Source: an uncultured beta proteobacterium (GTDB lineage: Bacteria > Pseudomonadota > Gammaproteobacteria > Burkholderiales > Burkholderiaceae_C). Taken from it: a stretch of 64,000 bases of DNA. The first letter of the stretch is position 1. Each line of letters opens with the position of its first letter. Location of the stretch: positions 1-64,000 of the forward strand of contig CAIMZI010000021.1 of assembly GCA_903845935.1 (NCBI GenBank), read 5' to 3'. Position numbers and translations under genes: made by a program. Of this stretch, positions 1-8,910 are shown piece by piece. A model generated the notes under the pieces. That model worked only from the letters and a program-made list of their open reading frames with translations, did no database searches and had not been told where the DNA came from.

Positions 1-123
1 CATGTCAAGCGTCTGCGTGAAGCGCTGGGTGCTGCGGGCACCATGGTGGAGACTGTGCGCGGTGCCGGTTACCGCCTGACCGCCAAGCCCCTGGTGCCGG
101 TGGCTGAAAAAAGCAGCGCCTGA
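1..123 (+). CDS. Response regulator, C-terminal end (partial, cut by window start)
   Basis: Only the last 40 residues are present, in frame from base 1 to the TGA at 121-123. The segment contains KRLREALG followed by VETVRGAGYRL, which is the recognition helix and wing of the OmpR/PhoB-type winged-helix DNA-binding domain. The usual receiver domain would lie upstream of the window. A short charged tail (VAEKSSA) ends the protein. It is convergent with the glycosyltransferase gene that ends 21 bases downstream. The family call is secure; which two-component system it belongs to cannot be seen. Confidence 0.85.
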   Translation, partial: HVKRLREALGAAGTMVETVRGAGYRLTAKPLVPVAEKSSA

Positions 124-144
124 GCCTTGCAGGCCTGGGCCGCA

Positions 145-1851
145 CTAGGGTAGCAGTCTGCGCCTGAAAATCAGCACGGTATCGTTGCCATCGGCCGGGT
201 GGTGCACCTGAGCCATCAGCGTCCATTGGTTGGAGTCAACTGCTGCGGGCGCAGACAGATCGGCGCGGGGTTCGGCGATCAGCCAAGGGCAGTTTGCTTG
301 TGCGTCCATCGCCTTCAGTTGCAGCTTGCCATAGAAGCTTAAGGCCGCTATCTTGCCCGGCCCCAGACCCTGCGTTTGCACGCAAGCGCTGGGTTGCAAC
401 TGCTCCAGCGTGTGCTCTACCAGCGCGTTGTAGCTCTGGGTGTAATTCAGCAAGGGCATCCACAGCGTCATCAACAGCAGCCAGCACAGGGCGGCGCCAC
501 CGGCAGGCAGCACCAGGCTGCGCCAGATGGCGGCGCGGTGGCGCCCCACACGCCACTTCACCAGCCAGGCCCAGACCACGCTTGCGACCAGGGCGATGGC
601 GAAAGCCCATGCCGAAAAATGGGGCTCGAATCCGGGCGCCAGGCGCTGCACATTGGCCGCCGGTTGGCTAGGATAACCGGTCAGCATGGCAATCCACACC
701 ACCCAGATGGTGAAGCTGCAGCCGCAAAAGAAGATCAGAGTGAACCAGTCGATCAGCGCCGCCACCTGGCGTTTGAGTGTGGGCAGAGCAAAGGCTGCCA
801 GTGCGGCCAGAGCCGGTAGACCCAGCAACAGGGTGCGGTCGGGTGCGCTGGTCGTCAGCGTGGAGCCCAACGTTACCAGCACAAACCAGACCGGCAGGGC
901 CAAGTGCCGACTGATATTGCGGTTAAACAGCTGGCGGCGCCAGCGCCATACGGTCCATAGCGCGAGCGGCCAAGCCGGCCAGGTAAACCAGGTGAGCAGC
1001 TGCATGGCCCCGTTGAACTCGACCCAGCTCGCCTGCGGGATTTCGACCTTCCAGTGCCACAAGTCCAGCCGCTGACACAGATAGCTGCTTGCCATGCCAC
1101 AGACGATCAGGACGGCAACCGTCAGCCCACGGTGGGTGTCCCGCTCATCCGCCTCAGAAGGGCAGTCCAGCAGGTGAATCAGCAGACCACCACTCAGAAA
1201 CAGCATGGAGAGGGTAGGGGCACCACTCAAGCCCAGACCCACCACGCCTATGCAGGCCGAGACCATCGATGTGCGCGGGTGGAAGGCAAGCGAGGCCAGC
1301 GCATAAAACAGCAGGCTGGAAAATCCCAGTTGCGCCAGGGCCGGTGTGGTTTCATGCCCCAGTTGCCCCAGACCCAGGCAAGCGATCAGGGCCAGCAGTC
1401 CGCCATCCGCCATGGCCCTGGCATAGTCCTTGGGGCTGGCTTCGCCGCCAAAGGCAAAGGCGACGGGTTGTGCCCTGGGGCTGCGCGCCAGGTAATAGGT
1501 GCCGTACCAGCTGCCCGCCATGGCCAATGCCAGCAGCAGCGCAAAGGGCAGGCGCGCCAGCAGGTCGGCAGGCAGCCAGGCCGGACCCCATTGCATGGCC
1601 CAGGCACCCAGCCAGTAGGGAAGTAAGGCCGAATTTTCTGGCGTCAGGCCCATCAGCGTGGGATTCAGCCAGGCAGAAGTTCCCTGCAACAGTTCGCTCA
1701 TGAATCCCAGGGCTGAGACGTCCGCGCTTTTCCAGGCATCGCGCCCCAGAAAACCGGGCAGCAGGTAGGCCAGGCAAAACAACAGCAAGGCGCCGTGCGG
1801 CAGGCGCCGGGCAGCGGATTGCGAAACGATGGCAGGATTAGGTTGGTTCAC
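145..1851 (-). CDS. Multi-pass membrane glycosyltransferase, GT-C/ArnT-like
   Basis: This 568-residue protein is mostly hydrophobic, with about 10-12 predicted membrane segments. The N-terminus has a first membrane helix followed by a loop carrying GRDAWKSAD (Asp38 and Asp44), the place where GT-C enzymes of the PMT/ArnT group hold acidic residues for a polyprenyl-phosphate sugar donor. It ends in a soluble region after about residue 480, as in ArnT-like proteins. By family it should move a sugar from a lipid carrier to lipid A, glycan or protein on the periplasmic side. The acceptor is unknown and no sugar-synthesis genes are adjacent. The start ATG lies 95 bases from the rpmE2 stop, beyond that gene's terminator, so it may need its own promoter. 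Confidence 0.7.
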   Translation of the reverse strand: MNQPNPAIVSQSAARRLPHGALLLFCLAYLLPGFLGRDAWKSADVSALGFMSELLQGTSAWLNPTLMGLTPENSALLPYWLGAWAMQWGPAWLPADLLARLPFALLLALAMAGSWYGTYYLARSPRAQPVAFAFGGEASPKDYARAMADGGLLALIACLGLGQLGHETTPALAQLGFSSLLFYALASLAFHPRTSMVSACIGVVGLGLSGAPTLSMLFLSGGLLIHLLDCPSEADERDTHRGLTVAVLIVCGMASSYLCQRLDLWHWKVEIPQASWVEFNGAMQLLTWFTWPAWPLALWTVWRWRRQLFNRNISRHLALPVWFVLVTLGSTLTTSAPDRTLLLGLPALAALAAFALPTLKRQVAALIDWFTLIFFCGCSFTIWVVWIAMLTGYPSQPAANVQRLAPGFEPHFSAWAFAIALVASVVWAWLVKWRVGRHRAAIWRSLVLPAGGAALCWLLLMTLWMPLLNYTQSYNALVEHTLEQLQPSACVQTQGLGPGKIAALSFYGKLQLKAMDAQANCPWLIAEPRADLSAPAAVDSNQWTLMAQVHHPADGNDTVLIFRRRLLP

Positions 1852-1880
1852 GCGGCTTGCAGTGTAATTTGCGACAGGCA

Positions 1881-1918
1881 GAAAAAAAGCAGCTCGGAAA
1901 CCCGGGCTGCTTTTTTTG
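1881..1918 (-). terminator. Rho-independent terminator of rpmE2
   Basis: An inverted repeat (AGCAGCTCGG / CCGGGCTGCT, one G-U pair) is flanked by a run of A on one side and T on the other. On the minus strand the stem is followed by seven T. It starts about 30 bases beyond the rpmE2 stop. The symmetric A/T flanks would let it act in both directions. Confidence 0.85.
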
Positions 1919-1946
1919 GGGGATCAGGCCGAAACCTGAATCCAGT

Positions 1947-2210
1947 TTACTTCGCTGTGACGGCGGTTTTGCCGAAACGGTTGCGGAATTTCTCGACACG
2001 GCCACCCATGTTATCCACGGATTTTTGTGTGCCAGTGTAGAAAGGATGGGATTCGCTGGTGGTGTCCAGCTTGTACAACGGCAGTTCGCGACCGTCTTCC
2101 ATCTTGATCATTTCCTTGGTATTTGCGCAAGAACGTGTCACGAATTGGAATCCGTTGGACATGTCTTGGAAGCAAATTTCGCGGTAATTAGGGTGAATGC
2201 CAGCCTTCAT
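1947..2210 (-). CDS. rpmE2: 50S ribosomal protein L31 type B
   Basis: An 87-residue protein starting [12 protein letters not shown] and containing SHPFYTGTQ, the conserved L31 core. The length and lack of the CxC...CxxC zinc motif place it in the type B (zinc-independent) group, although two isolated cysteines (Cys13 and Cys28) are present. It is a structural protein of the large ribosomal subunit. It lies 84 bases downstream of rho on the same strand and is followed by a strong hairpin terminator. The trxA-rho-rpmE2 order is common in Betaproteobacteria. Confidence 0.95.
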   Translation of the reverse strand: MKAGIHPNYREICFQDMSNGFQFVTRSCANTKEMIKMEDGRELPLYKLDTTSESHPFYTGTQKSVDNMGGRVEKFRNRFGKTAVTAK

Positions 2211-2294
2211 ATCTTCTCCATCAGTTGCGCCAGCCGCCCCGGCCTATTCCGGGGTACTTATCGCGTAAAGCCTCAAATTATAACCTATCGTTAG

Positions 2295-3557
2295 TTATCC
2301 ACCTCTGCGCATCATGTCGAAGAACTCGCTATTGGTCTTGGTGGCGCGCATTTGCTTCAGAACCATTTCCATGGCTTCGACTTCGTCCATGTTGTAGAGG
2401 AACTGGCGCAGGATGCGGGTCTTCTGCAGAATTTCGGGTTGCAGCAACAATTCTTCGCGGCGTGTGCCGCTGCGGTTGAGTTGGATCGACGGAAACACGC
2501 GCTTTTCGTAGAGGCGGCGGTCCAGGTGGATTTCGGAGTTGCCGGTGCCCTTGAACTCTTCAAAAATCACTTCGTCCATGCGGCTGCCGGTGTCGACCAG
2601 CGCCGTGGCGATGATGGTCAGCGAGCCGCCTTCTTCCACGTTGCGGGCGGCACCCAGGAAGCGCTTGGGGCGCTGCAGGGCGTTGGAGTCCACACCACCG
2701 GTCAAGACCTTGCCCGAAGACGGCACCACGTTGTTGTAGGCGCGTGCCAGACGCGTGATCGAGTCCAGCAGGATGACCACGTCTTTTTTCAGTTCGACCA
2801 GACGCTTGGCGCGCTCGATCACCATTTCGGCCACGTGCACGTGGCGGGCGGCGGGCTCATCAAAGGTGGAGGCAATCACCTCGCCCTTGACGGTGCGCTG
2901 CATTTCGGTCACTTCTTCCGGACGCTCGTCGATCAGCAGCACCATCAGGTAGCTGTCGGGGTAATTGGCCGAAATGGCGTGCGCAATGTGCTGCATCATC
3001 ACCGTCTTGCCGCTCTTGGGCTGGGCCACGATCAGGGCGCGCTGGCCCTTGCCGATGGGCGCAATGATGTCGATGACGCGGCCGGTGATGTTTTCCTCTG
3101 CCTTGGTGTCCTGCTCCAGCTTCATCTGCACCTTGGGGAACAGCGGCGTCAAGTTCTCGAACATCACCTTGTGTTTGTTGCTCTCGGGTAGGTCGCCGTT
3201 GACCTTGTCGAGCTTGTTCAGTGCAAAGTAGCGCTCGCCATCCTTAGGCGTGCGCACTTCGCCTTCGATCATGTCGCCGGTGTGCAGATTGAATCGGCGC
3301 ACCTGGCTCGGGCTGATGTAGATGTCGTCGGTGCTAGCGGTGTAGCTGGTGTCGGGGCTGCGCAAAAAGCCGAAGCCGTCGGGCAGGATTTCCAGCACGC
3401 CATCGGCAATGATTTGCTCGCCGGTGCGCGCCCGCTTTTTGATGATGGCGAACATCAGCTCCTGCTTGCGCATGCGGCCGGTGTTTTCGATTTCAAGCTC
3501 TTCAGCCTGCTTCAGGACTTCCGACACGTGCAGTGCCTTGAGTTCGTTTAAATGCAT
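2295..3557 (-). CDS. rho: Transcription termination factor Rho
   Basis: A 420-residue hexameric RNA-dependent ATPase that terminates transcription at C-rich rut sites. The N-terminal helical part (residues 1-45) is followed by the cold-shock-like RNA-binding domain with [14 protein letters not shown] (53-66). The Walker A motif QPKSGKT is at about 179-185 and the segment [15 protein letters not shown] is the Walker B/Q-loop area. The length matches E. coli Rho (419). The 215-base upstream gap contains a pyrimidine-rich, G-poor stretch on the sense strand, which fits autogenous control known in E. coli. Codon usage and motifs are normal and all key residues are present. Confidence 0.98.
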   Translation of the reverse strand: MHLNELKALHVSEVLKQAEELEIENTGRMRKQELMFAIIKKRARTGEQIIADGVLEILPDGFGFLRSPDTSYTASTDDIYISPSQVRRFNLHTGDMIEGEVRTPKDGERYFALNKLDKVNGDLPESNKHKVMFENLTPLFPKVQMKLEQDTKAEENITGRVIDIIAPIGKGQRALIVAQPKSGKTVMMQHIAHAISANYPDSYLMVLLIDERPEEVTEMQRTVKGEVIASTFDEPAARHVHVAEMVIERAKRLVELKKDVVILLDSITRLARAYNNVVPSSGKVLTGGVDSNALQRPKRFLGAARNVEEGGSLTIIATALVDTGSRMDEVIFEEFKGTGNSEIHLDRRLYEKRVFPSIQLNRSGTRREELLLQPEILQKTRILRQFLYNMDEVEAMEMVLKQMRATKTNSEFFDMMRRGG

Positions 3558-3589
3558 GGATTGGGTCCCGTAGGGGGTTTGCCGAAATG

Positions 3590-3642
3590 TCGGAGGAAGA
3601 CCGGAAAAATTCGAAAATCAGGGGAGGGAGAGGCAGATGGAT
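3590..3642 (-). promoter_or_regulatory. Pyrimidine-rich, G-poor rho leader (candidate rut site)
   Basis: Read on the minus strand, this part of the rho leader is a run of C and T with few G (for example CTGCCTCTCCCTCCCCTG, then TCTTCCTCCGAC). Rho binds such RNA. E. coli rho is known to be autoregulated through its leader, so this is a plausible autoregulatory site. The function here is inferred from composition and position only. Confidence 0.45.
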
Positions 3643-3718
3643 TGCTAGCGCCTCGGTGTTCTACGCCGGTATGGGCGTCTGTCCTTGATGAGGGCAGTGA
3701 ACCGACCTGATTATGACA

Positions 3719-3755
3719 GGAAAAGACGACCGTGCGGCAGTGTCACGGTCGTCGG
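3719..3755 (-). terminator. Rho-independent terminator of trxA
   Basis: A perfect 10-base inverted repeat (GACGACCGTG at 3725-3734 and CACGGTCGTC at 3744-3753) with a 9-base loop lies just beyond the trxA stop codon. On the minus strand the stem is followed by TTTTCCT. It separates trxA from rho, so rho probably has its own promoter in 3560-3745. Confidence 0.8.
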
Positions 3756-3772
3756 GTTTTTAGCGGCTGGGA

Positions 3773-4105
3773 TCAGGCCAGTTGCTGGTCGATAAAGGCC
3801 GTCAGCTGGGCCTTGCTCATGGCGCCCACCTTGGTGGCTGCCAGTTGGCCGTCCTTGAAAAGCATCAGCGTGGGGATGCCACGGATGCCGAATTTGGCCG
3901 GGATGTCGCGGTTTTCATCCACATTCATCTTGGCAATTTGCAGCTTGCCCGTATAGCTGACGGACACCTCGTCCAAAATCGGTGCAATCATTTTGCACGG
4001 ACCGCACCATTCGGCCCAGTAGTCCACCAAGGTGGGTTGGGTTGCTTGCAGAACGTCGGCTTCAAAGGAAGCGTCGGTGACGTGTTTGATGAGATCGCTG
4101 GCCAT
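3773..4105 (-). CDS. trxA: Thioredoxin
   Basis: A 110-residue cytoplasmic disulfide reductase. The active site WCGPC is at residues 33-37 (Cys34, Cys37), and the cis-proline loop GIPTL places Pro78 opposite it. The length matches E. coli TrxA (109). It donates electrons from NADPH/thioredoxin reductase to ribonucleotide reductase and other enzymes. It is upstream of rho with its own terminator between them, and divergent from the flavoprotein gene. An 8-base inverted repeat lies in the divergent spacer. Confidence 0.97.
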   Translation of the reverse strand: MASDLIKHVTDASFEADVLQATQPTLVDYWAEWCGPCKMIAPILDEVSVSYTGKLQIAKMNVDENRDIPAKFGIRGIPTLMLFKDGQLAATKVGAMSKAQLTAFIDQQLA

Positions 4106-4166
4106 GGGCTTTCCTTTGAGAGTTTCAGATGCATCTAAAGTTGCGGCATTGTGACAGAAAGCAAGC

Positions 4167-4195
4167 GTTCATAGTTCACGGCGCGCGCTATGAAC
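4167..4195. promoter_or_regulatory. Inverted repeat in the trxA/flavoprotein divergent spacer
   Basis: GTTCATAG at 4167-4174 and CTATGAAC at 4188-4195 form a perfect 8-base inverted repeat with a 13-base spacer. A further ATAG follows at 4199-4202, seven bases after CTAT. It could be an operator for one or both divergent genes. No regulator is identified. Confidence 0.35.
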
Positions 4196-4292
4196 AGCAT
4201 AGACAAAATTGATGCTTGGCGGCGGTCAGGTCGATTGCAACCGAATTTTGTGCTCCACTCCTTGCTTAAGCGCTGATTGAACTAAATACCCT

Positions 4293-5542
4293 ATGACTCC
4301 TTCCATTCCCGTGGCCGTTATCGGTGGCGGCCCTGCCGGCCTGATGGCCTCCCACATGTTGGTCGAGGCCGGCCACACCGTCCATCTCTTTGACGCCATG
4401 CCCTCGGTGGGGCGTAAATTCCTGCTGGCCGGCAAGGGCGGGCTGAACTTGACGCACTCGGAGGGTGCCGACACTTTTTCTGGCCGCTATGGCGAGCGCC
4501 GTGATGCCATCGAACAGGTGCTAAAGGACTTTGACGCGAATGCTCTGCGCGAATGGGCGCAAGGCCTGGGCATTGAGACCTTTGTCGGCAGCTCCGGGCG
4601 CGTCTTTCCCAAGGACATGAAGGCAGCGCCGCTGCTGCGTGCCTGGCTGCACCGCCTGCGCCACCCCGCGCAGGGCGCTGGTGTGCAGTTTCACATGCGC
4701 CACCGCTGGACCGGTTGGGGCTCAGACCGCAGCCTGCAATTTGACACGCCTCAGGGGGAAATCCAGGTTAAGGCGGCAGCCGTGGTGCTGGCTTTGGGTG
4801 GCGGAAGCTGGGCGCGCCTGGGTTCCAACGGCGCCTGGGTGCCTTTGCTGGCTGACAAGGGGGTGTCGGTGGCGCAGCTCTTGCCGTCCAATTGCGGCTT
4901 TGAAGTGCAGTGCGGCTGGAGCGAACATTTTCGCAGCCGCTTTGCCGGTCAAGCCTTCAAGTCGGTGGCGATCTCCCTGGTATCGGCCGCTGGCCCGAAC
5001 TGGCGGCGCAAGGGCGAGTTTGTCGCCACCGAGTTGGGCGTGGAAGGCAGTCTGGTGTATGCCGCATCGGCCGCCTTGCGCGACGAGATCATACGCAGCG
5101 GCAGTGCGACCTTTCAGCTGGACTTATTGCCCGATATGTCGTTTGACAAAGTGCTGCAGGAGGTGAGCCACCCGCGCGGTTCACGCTCACTATCGAGTCA
5201 CCTCAAAAGCCGTTTGAGCCTGGACGGCATCAAGGCCGCCATCCTGCATGAGTTGCTTAACAAGAGCGCCATCAACGATCCAGTCCAATTGGCCGTAGCC
5301 ATCAAGGCCTTGCCCATCACCCTGCAGGCAGCGCGTCCGATCGACGAGGCGATCAGCAGTGCCGGGGGCGTCTTGTTTGAGGTGCTGACACAAGGCCTGA
5401 TGCTGGAGCAAATGCCAGGCGTGTTTTGCGCCGGCGAAATGCTGGACTGGGAAGCGCCCACCGGAGGCTACCTGTTGCAAGCCTGCTTTGCCACCGGGCG
5501 CGCCGCAGGGAGGGGCGCGCTGCAGTGGTTGGAGAGCCAGGT

Positions 5543-5546
<4 letters not shown>
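4293..5546 (+). CDS. FAD-dependent oxidoreductase of the HI0933/TIGR03862 flavoprotein family
   Basis: A 417-residue protein with an N-terminal Rossmann dinucleotide motif IGGGPAG (residues 10-16) and the family signature GRKFLLAGKGGLNLTHSE that follows. The C-terminus has the second FAD contact, with GVFCAGEMLDWEAPTGGY. These are features of the HI0933-like flavoproteins, whose substrate is not known. It is divergent from trxA. Its stop codon TAG and that of the convergent sensor kinase share the palindrome CTAG at 5543-5546. Function beyond flavin binding is unknown. Confidence 0.85.
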
Positions 5547-7459
<1,913 letters not shown>

Positions 7460-7496
7460 GCGCTGTGCATCCCTGGCATGTAAAGCGGACTCAGCG

Positions 7497-8324
7497 TCAT
7501 TGCAGCGAGGTGCGCACTTCCTTTGCGTAGGGCTCCATGGCTTCAAGTTCCTTGGGTTTGAGCTTGCGATAGCCTTCGAGCTTGTATTTTTCAAAATAGG
7601 CCTTGCCCTCGGAACTGGCGGCAAACGCGTTCAGCGTCACATCAATCAGATCCCTGCGCGCCGCCTGGCGTTTATTGAGCATGTAGACACGCCCGGCCAA
7701 GGACTCGCTGATCACCAAAAAGCGCAATTGCCCCTGCAGGTCCCGGCTCAGGCTCTGGTAATTGGCCAGCGAGGTGAAGCCCGCAGCAGCCTCACCGGAC
7801 AGCACCAAGCGGGCCACGCTGTCAGACGCGCTGACGTAGCGCAGGGTGTCCGGATTGCCGTTTTGCTTCATCCAGTGTTGGCCCCACAGCGTCACTAGCG
7901 AGGTCGGCGACAGCCCCAACACCGGTTTACCCTTTAGGTCCCTTGCGGTTTTGAACTTGCTGGCATCGGCCACCAGTGCCACGGCACGAAAATCGGCACT
8001 GTAGGTGGTCAAGGGGATGTAGTCGCCATCGGTCTGGGCCAGCCTTGCCTGGTGTCCGGTGGTGACCGCAATGTCGTATTCCTGGTGCAGCATGCGCCTG
8101 GCAAATTCGGTGAAGTCCGGGGCCGTGACCACCTCCACCGGAACACCTAGCGCCTTCTCCAATTGAGCCCGCAGAGGTTGGTACATCTCCAGAATCACAC
8201 GGGCACTGGTGTGGGGCGCGATACCCAGTCGAAAAGTGGCCGGCGTCTGGGCCACGGCAAGCGTCGCACCCAAACACAAGACGGCACTCAGAAACAAGCG
8301 CCTGTAGGCAAGAACGATTTGCAT
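7497..8324 (-). CDS. PhnD-family periplasmic substrate-binding protein
   Basis: A 275-residue secreted protein with a signal peptide (residues 1-26, ending LAVAQ). The mature part begins FRLGIAPHTSA and contains ALGVPVEVVTAPDF and YDIAVTTGHQARL, which fit the phosphate/phosphite/phosphonate-binding (PhnD/PtxB) family. There is no ABC permease or ATPase next to it. Instead it lies 37 bases upstream of a hybrid sensor kinase on the same strand. This arrangement suggests a ligand-capture subunit for the kinase rather than for transport, which is inference. The ligand is unknown. Confidence 0.75.
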   Translation of the reverse strand: MQIVLAYRRLFLSAVLCLGATLAVAQTPATFRLGIAPHTSARVILEMYQPLRAQLEKALGVPVEVVTAPDFTEFARRMLHQEYDIAVTTGHQARLAQTDGDYIPLTTYSADFRAVALVADASKFKTARDLKGKPVLGLSPTSLVTLWGQHWMKQNGNPDTLRYVSASDSVARLVLSGEAAAGFTSLANYQSLSRDLQGQLRFLVISESLAGRVYMLNKRQAARRDLIDVTLNAFAASSEGKAYFEKYKLEGYRKLKPKELEAMEPYAKEVRTSLQ

Positions 8325-8399
8325 GTGATGAGCCCTTCTATTCGATGCGCCATTATCCGGCCGATGCCCGGCTGGCTTGCGCGCTGGCGCAGACTTATT

Positions 8400-8642
8400 T
8401 CAGCAGCGCCCCAGCGCCTGGCGAATCCGCTCAATCGTCTGCGGCATGGGTGCGCGGCTGGAAACTTCCAGACCGAGTTGCCGTGCAATGTCGTTCACCA
8501 GCGCCGGATGCAGAGGCAGACCACCGGAATCAATGGCGGCGATCAATTCTTGCGCGCGTCGCTCGGGAGTCGGTGGGCTTCGCCCTGGCAAGTGCGCTTT
8601 GAGCCAGAGAAGGGTCCGTTGGGACAATGGCTTGGCAGACAT
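8400..8642 (-). CDS. Small hypothetical protein (80 aa)
   Basis: An 80-residue soluble protein, MSAKPLSQ... to ...RIRQALGRC. It has no membrane segment or signal peptide. It is rich in Arg, Ala and Leu and probably helical, with RRAQELIAAI and IERIRQALG as amphipathic stretches. It lies 75 bases upstream of the PhnD-like gene on the same strand and just downstream of the SRP RNA gene. I do not recognise a family. The competing frame 8288-8488 looks compositionally unlike a protein. Coding status is likely but not certain. Confidence 0.5.
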   Translation of the reverse strand: MSAKPLSQRTLLWLKAHLPGRSPPTPERRAQELIAAIDSGGLPLHPALVNDIARQLGLEVSSRAPMPQTIERIRQALGRC

Positions 8643-8716
8643 GGTTCAGGGACTCTAAGGCAGTGAAAAATACCTGGTGACAAAACGGCCGGTTCGAGCG
8701 GAGTGCCCAACAGGAC

Positions 8717-8724
8717 AAAAAAAC
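8717..8724 (-). terminator. T-run terminator at the end of ffs
   Basis: Seven T on the minus strand directly follow the terminal SRP RNA helix, so the RNA's own end stem can act as the terminator hairpin. Confidence 0.6.
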
Positions 8725-8824
8725 GGGTTGACGAGCCTTACCCCGGCACTGACTCCACAGTTAGGGCTGCTTGGTTCCCCACCTGACCCGGTTGGCCGCT
8801 TTGCCATGCGGGGAGGCCCGTCAA
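8725..8824 (-). ncRNA. ffs: Signal recognition particle RNA (4.5S, small type)
   Basis: The minus strand carries GGGTCAGGTGGGGAACC followed by AAGCAGCC, the conserved SRP domain IV loop (E. coli has GGTCAGGTCCGGAAGGAAGCAGCC). The ends pair: TTGACGGGCCT at the 5' side with AGGCTCGTCAA at the 3' side. The molecule is about 100 nt and is followed by seven T. It binds Ffh and targets membrane proteins. It is divergent from dnaX; ffs next to dnaX is common in proteobacteria. Confidence 0.93.
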
Positions 8825-8829
8825 GCTGT

Positions 8830-8835
8830 ATTGTA
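8830..8835 (-). promoter_or_regulatory. Candidate -10 box of ffs
   Basis: TACAAT on the minus strand lies 6 bases before the predicted SRP RNA 5' end, the right spacing for a -10 element. No good -35 hexamer is seen. Confidence 0.45.
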
Positions 8836-8910
8836 GTCTAGCGATTTGTCCTTCCTCCGGGTGCGGGTGCGCTATCTGCAATGCGACTGGCCAGCCCGTA
8901 GAATCGCTGC

